From Streptomonospora nanhaiensis (GTDB lineage Bacteria; Actinomycetota; Actinomycetes; Streptosporangiales; Streptosporangiaceae), in contig NZ_JACCFO010000001.1 in NCBI RefSeq assembly GCF_013410565.1, positions 5,208,001-5,272,000 of the forward strand: a DNA stretch of 64,000 nucleotides, written 5' to 3'. The notes under the pieces were generated by a model, which saw only the letters and a program-made list of their open reading frames with translations, was not told where the DNA came from and searched no databases. This document shows positions 41,673 to 54,323 of this stretch, piece after piece (position 1 is the first letter of the stretch; every line of letters begins with the position of its first letter). The position numbers were made by a program, and so were the translations under genes.

Positions 41673-43228
41673 TCCGGCGCGGCGCCGCCGGCGCCCCGGC
41701 GCTGCTGGTGGCCGGCACCACCTCCGACGCCGGCAAGAGCGTGGTGGTCGCCGGCCTGTGCCGGTGGCTCGCCCGCCAGGGGGTCAAGGTCGCCCCCTTC
41801 AAGGCGCAGAACATGTCGCTGAACTCGATGGTCACCGCCGACGGCGCCGAGATCGGCCGGGCCCAGGCCGCCCAGGCCGCCGCCGCGGGGATCGAGCCCA
41901 CCGCCGCGATGAACCCGGTCCTGCTCAAGCCCGGCAGCGACCGCCGCAGCCAGGTCATCGTGCGCGGCCGGGCCATCGGCGAGACCGACGCGCTGGACTA
42001 CCGGCGCTACCGCGCGCGGCTGCGCGAGGTCGCCGCGGCCAGTCTGGCCGAGCTGCGCGCCGACTACGACGTGGTGGTCTGCGAGGGCGCGGGCAGCCCC
42101 GCCGAGATCAACCTGCGCGCCGGCGACATCGCCAACATGGGGCTGGCCCGCGCCGCGGACCTGCCGGTCGTGGTGGTCGGCGACATCGACCGCGGCGGCG
42201 TCTTCGCCGCGCTGCACGGCACGCTGGCCCTGCTGGAGCCCGCCGACCAGGCACTGGTCGCGGGCTTTGTGATCAACAAGTTCCGCGGCGCGCCCGAGAT
42301 CCTGCAACCGGGCCTGGACATGCTGCGCCGCCTCACCGGGCGGCCCGTCTACGGGGTGCTGCCCTGGCTGGACGGCGAGTGGATCGACGTCGAGGACTCC
42401 CTGGCGCTGAGCGCCCGGCGCGGCGCCCGCGCCCCCCTGTCGGGGCGCACCCTGCGGGTGGCGGTCGTGCGGCTGCCGCGCATCAGCAACTTCACCGACC
42501 TGGACGCGCTGGCGGTGGAGCCCGGGGTGGAGGTCCGGTTCGTCACCGCGCCCCACGAGCTGGACGACGCCGACCTGGTGGTGCTGCCGGGCAGCCGCGC
42601 CACGGTCGCCGACCTCGCCTGGGTGCGCGAACGCGGGCTGGACGCGGCGCTGCGGCGGCGCGCCGAGCGGGGCGGCCCCCTGCTCGGCGTCTGCGGCGGC
42701 TACCAGATGCTGGCCCGCCGCATCGAGGACGCGGTGGAGTCGGGCGCGGGCCGGGTCGAGGGGCTGGGCCTGCTGCCCACCACGGTGGTCTTCGCCCCCG
42801 AGAAGACTCTCGGCCGTCCGGCGGGCACCGCCTACGGGCAGCCGGTCGCGGCCTACGAGATCCACCACGGCATCACCACGGTGCACGCCCCGCTCGGCGG
42901 TGAGCCCGGCGCCGACGCCGACACCGAGCCCTTCCTCGACGGGCTGCGCCGCGGCGCGGTGTGGGGCACGACCTGGCACGGCGCCCTGGAGAACGACGGG
43001 TTCCGCCGCGCCTTCCTCGCCGACGTCGCCCGCCGGGCCGGGCGCGACTTCCGGCCCGCGCCGGACACCGACTTCGCCGCCGAGCGCGCCGCCCGCCTGG
43101 ACGCGCTGGGCGACCTGGTCGAACACCACCTGGACACCCAAGCGCTGCTGCGGCTGCTGGAGGAGGGGGCGCCGGCGGGCCTGCCGGTGGTGCCGCCCGC
43201 CGGGGTACCCGGCCCGGGCGGCGGCTGA
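41669..43228 (+). CDS. cobQ: Cobyric acid synthase
   Basis: A 519-residue amidotransferase that amidates four side chains of adenosylcobyrinic acid a,c-diamide. The N-terminal ATPase domain (dethiobiotin-synthetase-like) begins [20 protein letters not shown] and contains [15 protein letters not shown] and [15 protein letters not shown]. The glutaminase half has the nucleophile Cys in [14 protein letters not shown] (about 345) and the His in YEIHHG. Length is normal. It is joined to cobD by a GTGA overlap. Confidence 0.95.
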   Translation: MIRRGAAGAPALLVAGTTSDAGKSVVVAGLCRWLARQGVKVAPFKAQNMSLNSMVTADGAEIGRAQAAQAAAAGIEPTAAMNPVLLKPGSDRRSQVIVRGRAIGETDALDYRRYRARLREVAAASLAELRADYDVVVCEGAGSPAEINLRAGDIANMGLARAADLPVVVVGDIDRGGVFAALHGTLALLEPADQALVAGFVINKFRGAPEILQPGLDMLRRLTGRPVYGVLPWLDGEWIDVEDSLALSARRGARAPLSGRTLRVAVVRLPRISNFTDLDALAVEPGVEVRFVTAPHELDDADLVVLPGSRATVADLAWVRERGLDAALRRRAERGGPLLGVCGGYQMLARRIEDAVESGAGRVEGLGLLPTTVVFAPEKTLGRPAGTAYGQPVAAYEIHHGITTVHAPLGGEPGADADTEPFLDGLRRGAVWGTTWHGALENDGFRRAFLADVARRAGRDFRPAPDTDFAAERAARLDALGDLVEHHLDTQALLRLLEEGAPAGLPVVPPAGVPGPGGG

Positions 43229-43419
43229 GCGGCCGGGCGGGCGGAGGAGAACTTGCGCCGCGGGGCTGTGGACAACCTCCGGCGCGGGCGTGTGGCGGGC
43301 TAGGGTGGGTCGTGTTCGAGCGGCCAGGAGGTCAGGGGCGCCGCCCCTGCGCGAAGGCGCCGCACGCCGCGTCCGCCGCGGCCCGTCCCTTCGCCCGCCG
43401 ACCCCTCCTGGAGGTCCGC

Positions 43420-43941
43420 ATGACCACGCCCACGCTCGCGCCGCCCGCCGTCCCGGCCCGCCGGGTGAGCCTCGCGCTCGACCCCCTCACCCACGCCGAA
43501 CTCGAACGCGCCGCCGGGCACCGCGACGTCGCGTCCTACCTGTGCACCCTCGCCGGGCGCTACGCCCGCTGGTCGGAGCTGCGCGAGTGGCTCACCCAGA
43601 TCGAGGCCGTCTACGGCCCGCTGCCGCCCGAGGCGGTCGAACGCGTCCACCGCCAGATGCTGGGGCTGCCCCGCCGCGGCGACCACCCCCGCACCGTCTC
43701 CGTGGCCTTCAGCGACTCCGAGTTCGCCGCGCTGAGCAGGGCCGCCGGCGACCGCCCGGTGGCCGCCTACCTGCGCGACCTGCTGGCCGACCTGCTGGGC
43801 CCCGAGCGCACCGATCCGGCCGGCCCCCGCGCGGCCGAGCCCGGCGCCGCGGCCGACGAGCGCGCCGGCGACCACCCCGCGTCCGCCGACCGCGGCTCAC
43901 CGGACGGCGGCTCGCCCGGCCGGCCCGGCACGGCCGGGTAG
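43420..43941 (+). CDS. Hypothetical protein with two ribbon-helix-helix-like repeats
   Basis: A 173-residue protein containing an internal duplication. Copy 1 (about 13-50) reads RRVSLALDPLTHAELERAAG then RDVASYLCTLAGRYA. Copy 2 (about 90-127) reads RTVSVAFSDSEFAALSRAAG then RPVAAYLRDLLADLL. Each looks like a beta-strand plus two helices, the ribbon-helix-helix pattern of small DNA-binding proteins, here in tandem in one chain. The tail is low-complexity and acidic. A GGAGG site precedes the ATG. The function and target are unknown; its position between cobQ and the cobN leader may be incidental. Confidence 0.65.
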   Translation: MTTPTLAPPAVPARRVSLALDPLTHAELERAAGHRDVASYLCTLAGRYARWSELREWLTQIEAVYGPLPPEAVERVHRQMLGLPRRGDHPRTVSVAFSDSEFAALSRAAGDRPVAAYLRDLLADLLGPERTDPAGPRAAEPGAAADERAGDHPASADRGSPDGGSPGRPGTAG

Positions 43942-44018
43942 CGCCGCGGGCCTGCGCCCCACCGGAGTGCTCCGCCGGCGGCCGCGTCCCGGCCGTCCGG
44001 CGGGGCCGCCCGAACGCC

Positions 44019-44579
44019 TCAGTGCGTGGCCGCCAGCGAACGCGCGTAGTTCACCGACTGCATCACCTGCATCACCGTCTGCGGGCTGCGCGCCGGCACC
44101 ATCGTCGAGTGGAACACCCCGTTGCCCTGCACGGTGACCTGCACCGAACCCTGGGTCTTCTCCTCCTTCATGAGCAGGAAGAGCAGACCCAGCAGCCCCA
44201 GGCCGCACGCCCAGATGAAGATCACCAGGCTGATCACCGTCAGCACGACCCCCGTGGTCGACACGCCCGTGGTGGTGTGGGTCATGTCCGAGGCGTTCCA
44301 GGTGCTGCCCTTGATCGGGAACCGCCCGGCGGGCGTGATCACCGTGGTCTGGGTGATCGAGATGTCGCCGATGGTGGTGAGGATGGCCTCGCTCTCGGGA
44401 ACGGGAGCGTACGGAGCCTGGTAACCCCCGGTCTGCTGGTTGTAGGGCACCATCGCCCCGGAGGAGTAGTCGCCGGCGGGGTAGCCGCCGGAGGGCGTCC
44501 CGGGCTGGGCGTAGGGGTCGCCCTGCGGGTACTGCTGGTAGGGGTCGCCGGAGCCCGGCGGGGGTTCGGGATAGCTCAT
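44019..44579 (-). CDS. DUF6232-like membrane protein
   Basis: A 186-residue protein. The first 55 residues are rich in Pro, Gly, Tyr and Gln (a disordered tail such as GDPYQQYPQGDPYAQPGTPS). Then comes a compact domain with ILTTIGDISITQTTVITPAG, two membrane-spanning stretches around VVLTVISLVIFIWACGLGLL, and a C-terminal strand-rich part ending in SVNYARSLAATH. This resembles the DUF6232 family of actinobacterial membrane proteins. The function is unknown. It is divergent from the cobN leader. Confidence 0.72.
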   Translation of the reverse strand: MSYPEPPPGSGDPYQQYPQGDPYAQPGTPSGGYPAGDYSSGAMVPYNQQTGGYQAPYAPVPESEAILTTIGDISITQTTVITPAGRFPIKGSTWNASDMTHTTTGVSTTGVVLTVISLVIFIWACGLGLLGLLFLLMKEEKTQGSVQVTVQGNGVFHSTMVPARSPQTVMQVMQSVNYARSLAATH

Positions 44580-44684
44580 AGCACCTGATTCTCGCAAAGG
44601 CGGGGGTGCGGCGGTACTTGCTTGGACGCCGCTCCGGCGTGGCCGGGGCCGCACCGGCGGCCCGGCACCGGCCCGCACCCGCAC

Positions 44685-44815
44685 CGTCTGTCAGGATGAA
44701 GCCGCGACGGCGCGAAGGAACGCGGTGCGAATCCGCGGCTGTCCCGCAACTGTCACGGTCCGCGCAGCCTATCGGCGCCGACCCCAGCCAGGAACTTCCG
44801 CCGCCGTACCTGTCC
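44685..44815 (+). promoter_or_regulatory. Cobalamin riboswitch, shorter type, upstream of cobN
   Basis: The core GGTGCGAATCC is at 44724-44734, preceded by GAAGGAAC, followed by the CTGTCCCGCAACTGT segment and a B12-box-like AGCCAGGA at 44786-44793. It lies about 50 bases before the cobN start, so it probably blocks translation or transcription of cobN when adenosylcobalamin is abundant. The ends are approximate; the peripheral helices are shorter than in the second riboswitch of this window. Confidence 0.85.
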
Positions 44816-44860
44816 AGTGCCGGGGCGAGGACCCCGCTTCTGCGAACGAAGGGCCCGCAC

Positions 44861-48616
<3,756 letters not shown>

Positions 48617-48774
48617 CCGCGCGGCGGGGCCGGGGCGGCGGGGCGCACCGCTCCGGGCACCGGCCCCGCCCGCCCCAACGCGGCGTACCCCGGAATGTGA
48701 CCGCCGAATGTGTGCCGGCCACGCCCGCGCTGGTAGTTTTGGTGGTAGCCGCGATGGGACGGGAGGTCGGTGCC

Positions 48775-49215
48775 ATGCCGGTGTGGGTCCTCTGGATGAT
48801 CGCGGCGGCCCTCCTCGGAGCGGCCGAGATCTTCACACTCACGCTCTCCCTGGGCCTGCTCGCCGTGGCCGCGCTGGTGGCCGGCGTGGTCGGCGCCCTC
48901 GGCATGGGCCCGGCCCTGCAGATCGCCGCGTTCGTCGTCACCGCCGCCGCGGCCCTGCTGGTGGTGCGGCCCATCGCGCGGCGCCACCTCACCCAGCCCC
49001 CGCCGCTGCGGTCGGGCACCGCCGCGCTGGTGGGCCGCTCGGGCGTGGTCGTCTCCGAGGTCACCGGCGAGCACGGCCTCATCAAGATCTCCGGCGAGGA
49101 GTGGTCGGCCCGCTGCATCGACGAGGACCAGGTGATCCCCGCCGGCACCAGGGTCGACGTCATGGACATCGAAGGCGCCACCGCGATCGTCTACCCCCGG
49201 GAGGCCCTGCCGTGA
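48775..49215 (+). CDS. NfeD-like membrane protein
   Basis: A 146-residue protein with two or three N-terminal helices (WVLWMIAAALLGAAEIFTLT onward, about 4-70) and a C-terminal OB-fold domain (about 85-146) with GTAALVGRSGVVVSEVTGEH and GTRVDVMDIEGATAIVYP. This is the short NfeD (NfeD1b) form that partners with SPFH/stomatin proteins, and the SPFH gene follows 58 bases later. The ATG at 48775 with GGGAGG was chosen. The pair probably organises membrane microdomains. Confidence 0.9.
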   Translation: MPVWVLWMIAAALLGAAEIFTLTLSLGLLAVAALVAGVVGALGMGPALQIAAFVVTAAAALLVVRPIARRHLTQPPPLRSGTAALVGRSGVVVSEVTGEHGLIKISGEEWSARCIDEDQVIPAGTRVDVMDIEGATAIVYPREALP

Positions 49216-49273
49216 CCCCGGCGCCGGCCTCCCGCGCGCCGGACCGGGGCGCCGAAACCGGCTGGAGGCAGCC

Positions 49274-50353
49274 ATGGCATTGAACATCCTGTTCGCCGCC
49301 GTCGCGGTGCTGGTGGTCCTCGCGGTGGTCTCGACCGTGCGGATCGTGCCGCAGGCGCGCGCCTACAACATCGAGCGGTTCGGCCGCTACATGCGCACCC
49401 TGCAGCCGGGCCTGAACTTCATCATCCCGGTGGTCGACCGCGTCAACACCAAGTACGACCTGCGCGAGCAGGTGTTCTCCTCGCGGCCCAAGCCGGTGAT
49501 CACCGAGGACAACCTGGTCGTCAACATCGACACCGTGCTCTACTACCAGATCACCGACCCCCGCGCCGCCGCCTACGAGGTCGCCGACTACCTCCAGGCC
49601 ATTGACCAGCTCACCGTCACCACGCTGCGCAACGTGATCGGCGGCATGGACCTGGAGCGCACGCTCACCTCCCGCGAGGAGATCAACACCCGGCTGCGCG
49701 GCGTGCTCGACGACGCCACCGGCAAGTGGGGCATCCGCGTCAACCGGGTCGAGATCAAGGCCATCGACCCGCCGCCCTCCATCAAGGAGGCCATGGAGAA
49801 GCAGATGCGCGCCGAGCGCGACAAGCGCGCGGTGATCCTGCACGCCGAAGGCGAGCGCCAGTCGCGCATCCTCACCGCCGAGGGCGCCCGCCAGCAGGCC
49901 ATCCTGGAGGCCCAGGGCGAGCAGCAGGCACGCATCCTGCGCGCCGACGGCGAGGCCCAGGCCATCGAGCGGGTGTTCCAGGCGGTGCACGCCAACAACG
50001 CCGACCCCAAGCTGCTGGCCTACAAGTACCTGGAGGTCCTGCCGTCGCTGGCCAAGGGCGAGGGCAACACCTTCTGGGTCATCCCCGGCGAGCTGAGCCA
50101 GGCCGTGCAGAGCGTCACCAAGGCGTTCTCCGGCGACACCGGCGCCGAGGCGCCGCGCCCGGCCGCCGACGAGTCCGGCGAGCAGCAGCCCACGCCCGAG
50201 ATCACCTCGGGCCCCGCGCGCGACGACGCCCTGCGCGCCGCCGACCACGCCGCCGAGATCGCCGCCGAGGCGGTGGCCAGCGCCCGCAAGGAGGCCGAGG
50301 CCGCGGCCCGGCCGCCCGGCGCCGTGCCCGACCAGCGCGGCCGCGAGGAGTAG
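49274..50353 (+). CDS. SPFH/Band 7 (stomatin-like) membrane protein
   Basis: A 359-residue protein with one N-terminal membrane helix (about 3-22) and an SPFH domain: VRIVPQARAYNIERFGRYMR, then LQPGLNFIIPVVDRV and IDTVLYYQITDPRAAAYEV. The coiled-coil region (about 170-245) is made of AEGERQSRILTAEGARQQ-type repeats used for oligomerisation. The C-terminal 80 residues are acidic, Ala-rich and probably disordered. It is co-directional with the NfeD gene, the classical pairing. A palindromic hairpin follows the stop. Confidence 0.93.
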   Translation: MALNILFAAVAVLVVLAVVSTVRIVPQARAYNIERFGRYMRTLQPGLNFIIPVVDRVNTKYDLREQVFSSRPKPVITEDNLVVNIDTVLYYQITDPRAAAYEVADYLQAIDQLTVTTLRNVIGGMDLERTLTSREEINTRLRGVLDDATGKWGIRVNRVEIKAIDPPPSIKEAMEKQMRAERDKRAVILHAEGERQSRILTAEGARQQAILEAQGEQQARILRADGEAQAIERVFQAVHANNADPKLLAYKYLEVLPSLAKGEGNTFWVIPGELSQAVQSVTKAFSGDTGAEAPRPAADESGEQQPTPEITSGPARDDALRAADHAAEIAAEAVASARKEAEAAARPPGAVPDQRGREE

Positions 50354-50357
50354 CGGC

Positions 50358-50373
50358 GCGGCCGCGCGGCCGC
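50358..50373. terminator. 16-base palindrome between convergent genes
   Basis: GCGGCCGCGCGGCCGC is a perfect palindrome directly between the ends of the SPFH gene and the quinone oxidoreductase gene; it can fold into a short tight hairpin. Confidence 0.45.
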
Positions 50374-50376
50374 CCG

Positions 50377-51342
50377 TCAGTCCAGCAGCAGCTTGCCGGT
50401 GGTGCGCCGCCCGGCGAGGTCCTCGTGGGCGCGGGCGGCCTCGGCCAGCGGGTAGCGCCCGCCCACCCGCACCCGCAGCGCTCCGGCGGCCACCAGCCCC
50501 AGCACGTCGGAGGCCCGCTCCAGCAGCTCCTCGCGCTCGGCGACGTAGTGCGCCAGCGTGGGCCGGGTGAGGAACACCGAGCCCGCGGAGTTCAGCCGCT
50601 GCGGGTCCACCGGCGGCACCGCGCCGCTGGCCTGCCCGAACAGCGCCAGCACGCCGCGCGGGCGCAGCGACGCCAGGCTGGCGTCGAACGTGGCCGCACC
50701 CACCCCGTCGTAGACCGCGGCCACGCCCGCGCCGCCGGTCAGCTCCCGCACCGCGGGGGCGACCTCGGTCCGGTCGTAGCGGATGACCTCGTCGGCGCCG
50801 GCGGCCCGGGCGAGGTCGGCCTTGGCGTCGGTCGAGACCGTGGCGATCACCCGGGCGCGGCGCGCCTTGGCCAGCTGCACCAGCAGCAGGCCGGTGCCGC
50901 CCGCCGCGGCGTGCACCAGCACCGTGTCGCCCGGCTGCACCGGGTAGGTGGAGTGCGTGAGGTAGTGGGCGGTCAGCCCCTGCAGCAGCACGGCCGCCGC
51001 CTGCTCGGCGCCGACCCCGTCGGGCACCGGCACCAGCCGGTCGGCGGGCACCACGGCGCGCTCGGCGTAGGCGCCGGGCACCATCGCCCAGGCCACCCGG
51101 GCGCCCACGCGCGGGCCGTCGACCCCCTCGCCCAGCGTGGCCACGGTCCCGGCCGCCTCGACGCCGGGCACGAAGGGGGTGGGCACGGCGTAGGCGCCGC
51201 TGCGCTGGTAGATGTCGATGAAGTTGACACCGCGTGCCTCGACGTCCACCACGACCTCGCCGGGGCCCGGCTCCGGGTCGGGGGCCTCGGTCAGCCGGAG
51301 CACCTCGGGGCCGCCCGGCTCCTTGACGACGACAGCGCGCAT
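50377..51342 (-). CDS. Quinone oxidoreductase, zinc-independent MDR family
   Basis: A 321-residue medium-chain dehydrogenase/reductase close to Qor-type NADPH:quinone reductases. Motifs: GVNFIDIYQRSGAYAVPTPF (about 38-57), the AAAVLLQGLTAHYL segment, and the NADPH-binding VLVHAAAGGTGLLLVQLAKA (about 143-162). It lacks the structural zinc cysteines, as expected. The ATG at 51342 is preferred over one five codons upstream. It follows the kinase gene in the same direction after a 91-base gap, probably as a separate unit. Confidence 0.92.
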   Translation of the reverse strand: MRAVVVKEPGGPEVLRLTEAPDPEPGPGEVVVDVEARGVNFIDIYQRSGAYAVPTPFVPGVEAAGTVATLGEGVDGPRVGARVAWAMVPGAYAERAVVPADRLVPVPDGVGAEQAAAVLLQGLTAHYLTHSTYPVQPGDTVLVHAAAGGTGLLLVQLAKARRARVIATVSTDAKADLARAAGADEVIRYDRTEVAPAVRELTGGAGVAAVYDGVGAATFDASLASLRPRGVLALFGQASGAVPPVDPQRLNSAGSVFLTRPTLAHYVAEREELLERASDVLGLVAAGALRVRVGGRYPLAEAARAHEDLAGRRTTGKLLLD

Positions 51343-51433
51343 CGCGGTTCCTCTCACTCGGTGGGGCGGCGCGGCGGCGGCCGCGCCTTTGGGGTGGCGG
51401 GGGTGGTAGGGCCGGCGGGGTGGGGCGCGGCGG

Positions 51434-53725
51434 TCAGGCGCCGTCGTCGGGCGACTCCTCCGAGGCGTCCACCTCGGGGTCGCCCAGGCGCTGCACCTCG
51501 ACCCGGTGGAACCCGACCTCGGGGACGTTGGTCTCGTTGCCGCGCCGCTTGACCGTGATGCCGGTCTGGCGGGGCGGCTGCTCGGTGGCGTCGTCGGGCA
51601 GCGGGTCGGCGTCCGTGGCCTCTAGGACGTGCTCGCCGTTGACCCACATGTTGATCTCGATCGCGCCGGAGCCGTCGGGCTCGCAGGTCATGGTGACCGT
51701 GTTGACGACCGGGTCGCCGCCCTCACCACTGCCGTCCTCGCCCTCCGCGGGGACGTAGCCGGGCACGTCGCCGGTGGAGGCCAGGGCGGAGTCGCCGGCG
51801 TCGCCCCCGTAGCGGCGGATCTGGGCGTCGGCGCCGTCGAACCGCACGAGCGCCTCGTAGTGGGTGGTCACGTCGTCGTCGGAGACCTGGTGGTAGCAGC
51901 GGGTGCCGAACTCGCTGTAGGGCTCGCCGGCGACGATCTCGGCCTCGGCCTCCACGCGGACGGCCTCGGGCATCACGCCGTCGTAGGGCACGAACGCGCC
52001 GATGCTGGCGTCGTCGTTGTAGGGCTCCACCCGCAGGATCAGCCCGTGGTCGGGGTGGATGCCGTACTCCAGGTACTCGTTCTCGGGGTCGTAGGCGTCA
52101 AAGCCCCAGGTGTCGGACTGGAAGTCGGTCTCGTAGATCTGCGTGCCCTCGGGCGGCCCGCTGCTGAGCAGGACGGCGCCCAGGGCGACGCCCGCGACCA
52201 GTACGACCACGCCCGCCGCCGCGCCGACGATCAGGCGGGTGCGGGGCCGACCGGAGGAGGGCCCCGGTCCGGGCGGTGTCGTGCCGGGGCCGCCCGGACC
52301 GCCGGGGCCGCCCATCGGCGGCTGCGGGCCGGAGGGCAGGCCGTGCCCCGGCTGGGGCCCCGAGGGCATGCCGTGGCCGGGCTGCGGACCGGACGGGAAC
52401 CCGTGCCCGGGCGCCTGCGGACCGGACGGAGCACCGTGCCCCGCCCACGGGGTGTGCCCCGGCCACGGGCCGTGCGGCTGCTGGTGCACGCCCGGCGGAG
52501 GCGTGAAGGCGGCCGGCTCGCCGGCCGGGGGCGGACCGTAGCCCGGACCCCCGGGCGGGGGCGGCTGCGCGCCGGAGGCGCCCCAGGCGGGCTCCGGCGG
52601 GGCCTGCGGACCGGAGTCGGGCCGCCCGGTCCCGCCGGAGGGCCGCGTGGGCGGGGCCGGTTCGGCCGTCTCGGGCGGCAGCGCGCGCGTGGGGCCGGCG
52701 CCGGGCGGCTCGGCGGGGACGGTGGGCGCGTTGCCGGAGTCCGCCCCCGGCACGGCGCCGGCGGCCGCAGCCGCGCCCGCGGCGCCCAGGGCGGCCGCGC
52801 CCGCGGCGCCCGCGAGGTCGCCCGGACCGGGCCGCGCGGTGGAGGGCGGGGTCCAGGACCGCACGACCGTGCGGTCCACGGTGGTCTCGGCCGGGTTCTC
52901 CTGGCCCACCAGCGTGTTCAGCAGTTCCTGGGCGGTGGGCCGGTTGGCGGGGTCCTTGTCCAGCGCGGAGCGCACGAGGTCGGTGACGCCGGGCTCCAGG
53001 CCCTCCAGGTCGGCCGGCGCGGCGCTGATGAGGTGCAGGATCGCCGGGACGGTCTGGGCGTTGAAGGGCGCCTTGCCGGTGCCGGCGTAGGTGACCAGGC
53101 AGCCCCAGGAGAAGATGTCGGAGGCGGGCGTGATGTCGCCGCCCGCGATCAGCTCCGGCGCGAGGTAGGCCGGGGTGCCCATGAGCTGGCTGGAGCGGGT
53201 GACCGCGCCCTCGTCGTCCATGGCGCGCGCGATGCCGAAGTCGATCACCTTGGGGCCCACCGCCGACAGCAGCACGTTGGCCGGCTTGAGGTCGCGGTGG
53301 ATCACCCCCGCGCGGTGGATGGCGGTCAGCGCCGCGGCCACGCCCATGGCCAGGCTCTCCAGGGTGCCGCCGCGCATGGGGCCGTCGGTGGCGACGGCCT
53401 CGGCGAGGTTGGGGCCGGGCACGTACTCGGAGACGATGAACAGCGGGTCGCCGTCGAGGCGGGCGTCGAGCACGCCGGCGGTGGAGAAGCGGGCCACCCG
53501 GCGGGCGGCCTCGACCTCGCGTGCGAAGCGCCGCCGGAAGTCGGGGTCGTCGGCGAGGTCGGGGTGGATCAGCTTGACGGCCACGAGCCGGTCCGCGGTG
53601 TCCTTGGCGAGGTAGACGGTGCCCATGCCGCCCCGCCCGAGTCTGCCCTCGATGCGGTAGTCGCCGAGCTGGTGCGGGTCGCCGGTGCGAAGGGGTTTCA
53701 CGCGCTCGTGCCCGTTGTCCGTCAC
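51434..53725 (-). CDS. Serine/threonine protein kinase with extracellular sensor domain
   Basis: A 763-residue receptor-type kinase. The kinase domain (about 20-275) has GRLGRGGMGTVYLAKD, the VAVKLI lysine, HRDLKPANVLL and VIDFGIARAM. Then comes a long Pro/Gly/Ala linker (about 285-495) that includes tandem GHGxPSGPQP repeats (52330-52440 on the DNA), a single membrane helix (about 500-522) and an external C-terminal domain of about 235 residues rich in acidic residues, with two or so cysteines. This is the PknB-like layout of actinobacteria, with a sensor that is not PASTA. It starts at GTG; the open region upstream is shared with the DUF6504 gene. Confidence 0.92.
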   Translation of the reverse strand: MTDNGHERVKPLRTGDPHQLGDYRIEGRLGRGGMGTVYLAKDTADRLVAVKLIHPDLADDPDFRRRFAREVEAARRVARFSTAGVLDARLDGDPLFIVSEYVPGPNLAEAVATDGPMRGGTLESLAMGVAAALTAIHRAGVIHRDLKPANVLLSAVGPKVIDFGIARAMDDEGAVTRSSQLMGTPAYLAPELIAGGDITPASDIFSWGCLVTYAGTGKAPFNAQTVPAILHLISAAPADLEGLEPGVTDLVRSALDKDPANRPTAQELLNTLVGQENPAETTVDRTVVRSWTPPSTARPGPGDLAGAAGAAALGAAGAAAAAGAVPGADSGNAPTVPAEPPGAGPTRALPPETAEPAPPTRPSGGTGRPDSGPQAPPEPAWGASGAQPPPPGGPGYGPPPAGEPAAFTPPPGVHQQPHGPWPGHTPWAGHGAPSGPQAPGHGFPSGPQPGHGMPSGPQPGHGLPSGPQPPMGGPGGPGGPGTTPPGPGPSSGRPRTRLIVGAAAGVVVLVAGVALGAVLLSSGPPEGTQIYETDFQSDTWGFDAYDPENEYLEYGIHPDHGLILRVEPYNDDASIGAFVPYDGVMPEAVRVEAEAEIVAGEPYSEFGTRCYHQVSDDDVTTHYEALVRFDGADAQIRRYGGDAGDSALASTGDVPGYVPAEGEDGSGEGGDPVVNTVTMTCEPDGSGAIEINMWVNGEHVLEATDADPLPDDATEQPPRQTGITVKRRGNETNVPEVGFHRVEVQRLGDPEVDASEESPDDGA

Positions 53726-53884
53726 AGTGCCAAGTTCCTTTGAAGGGGGTGGTTCGCGCTCATAGCGTACAGAGACCCGGTGGGGGCCGATCGGCGGCGA
53801 TCGCGGGAGGAGCGCCGGGGTCGGGCGGGGCTGGCGGAAAGTGCTCCGATTTTAGACACGGTGCGCGGCGTCCTGGTTCCCCCG

Positions 53885-53933
53885 CGTTCGAAAGATCCGC
53901 TAGTCTTAGTACAGACGTTCGAAGACGCCTGTC
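53885..53933. repeat. Repeated CGTTCGAA elements upstream of the DUF6504 gene
   Basis: CGTTCGAA occurs at 53885-53892 and 53926-53933, flanking an AT-richer stretch (TAGTCTTAGTAC) that may be the promoter of the gene at 53992. They may be a regulator site; the spacing is 41 bases. Confidence 0.35.
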
Positions 53934-53991
53934 CTTCCCCGCAGGCCGCGTTCGCGCACCGCGCCGTACCAGCCGAGGGGAGAGCCGCCAC

Positions 53992-54261
53992 GTGGGCCAC
54001 GTCTACGGAGTCCCGATCACGGTCACCGAACACCAGGGGCGCCCGGTGCGCTTCGTATGGGACCGACGCGTCTACACCGTCCGGCACATCGTCGACCACT
54101 GGATCACCCTGCGCGCCGACTGGGCCCCCGCCCACCACGACCAGCCGCCCCAGCGCGTCCACTGGCGGGTCGAGGCCGGTTCCGCCGGCGCGCCGGGCGT
54201 CTACGAACTCCTGCACGACTCCGGCTCGGGGCAGTGGCTGCTGGCCCGGGTCCTCGACTGA
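53992..54261 (+). CDS. DUF6504 family small protein
   Basis: An 89-residue, strand-rich protein: VYGVPITVTEHQGRPVRFVW at the start, then WITLRADWAP and VYELLHDSGSGQWLLARVLD at the end. This resembles DUF6504, which in actinobacteria is often encoded near translesion polymerase genes, although none is nearby here. The GTG start fits the GAGGGGAGAGCC ribosome site. It is divergent from the kinase gene. The function is unknown. Confidence 0.75.
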   Translation: MGHVYGVPITVTEHQGRPVRFVWDRRVYTVRHIVDHWITLRADWAPAHHDQPPQRVHWRVEAGSAGAPGVYELLHDSGSGQWLLARVLD

Positions 54262-54286
54262 CACCTGTCCACCCGTCTCTTGCGGC

Positions 54287-54317
54287 CCGGGCGCCCCCGC
54301 CACCGCCCCGCGCCCGG
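54287..54317. terminator. Hairpin between DUF6504 gene and permease gene
   Basis: Eight-base arms CCGGGCGC (54287-54294) / GCGCCCGG (54310-54317), 15-base loop, between convergent genes. Confidence 0.5.
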
Positions 54318-54323
54318 CGCCGG

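Noticed and set aside
43267-43275. DnaA-box-like TGTGGACAA
   Set aside because: Only one copy, no cluster, and no replication genes nearby, so not an origin.
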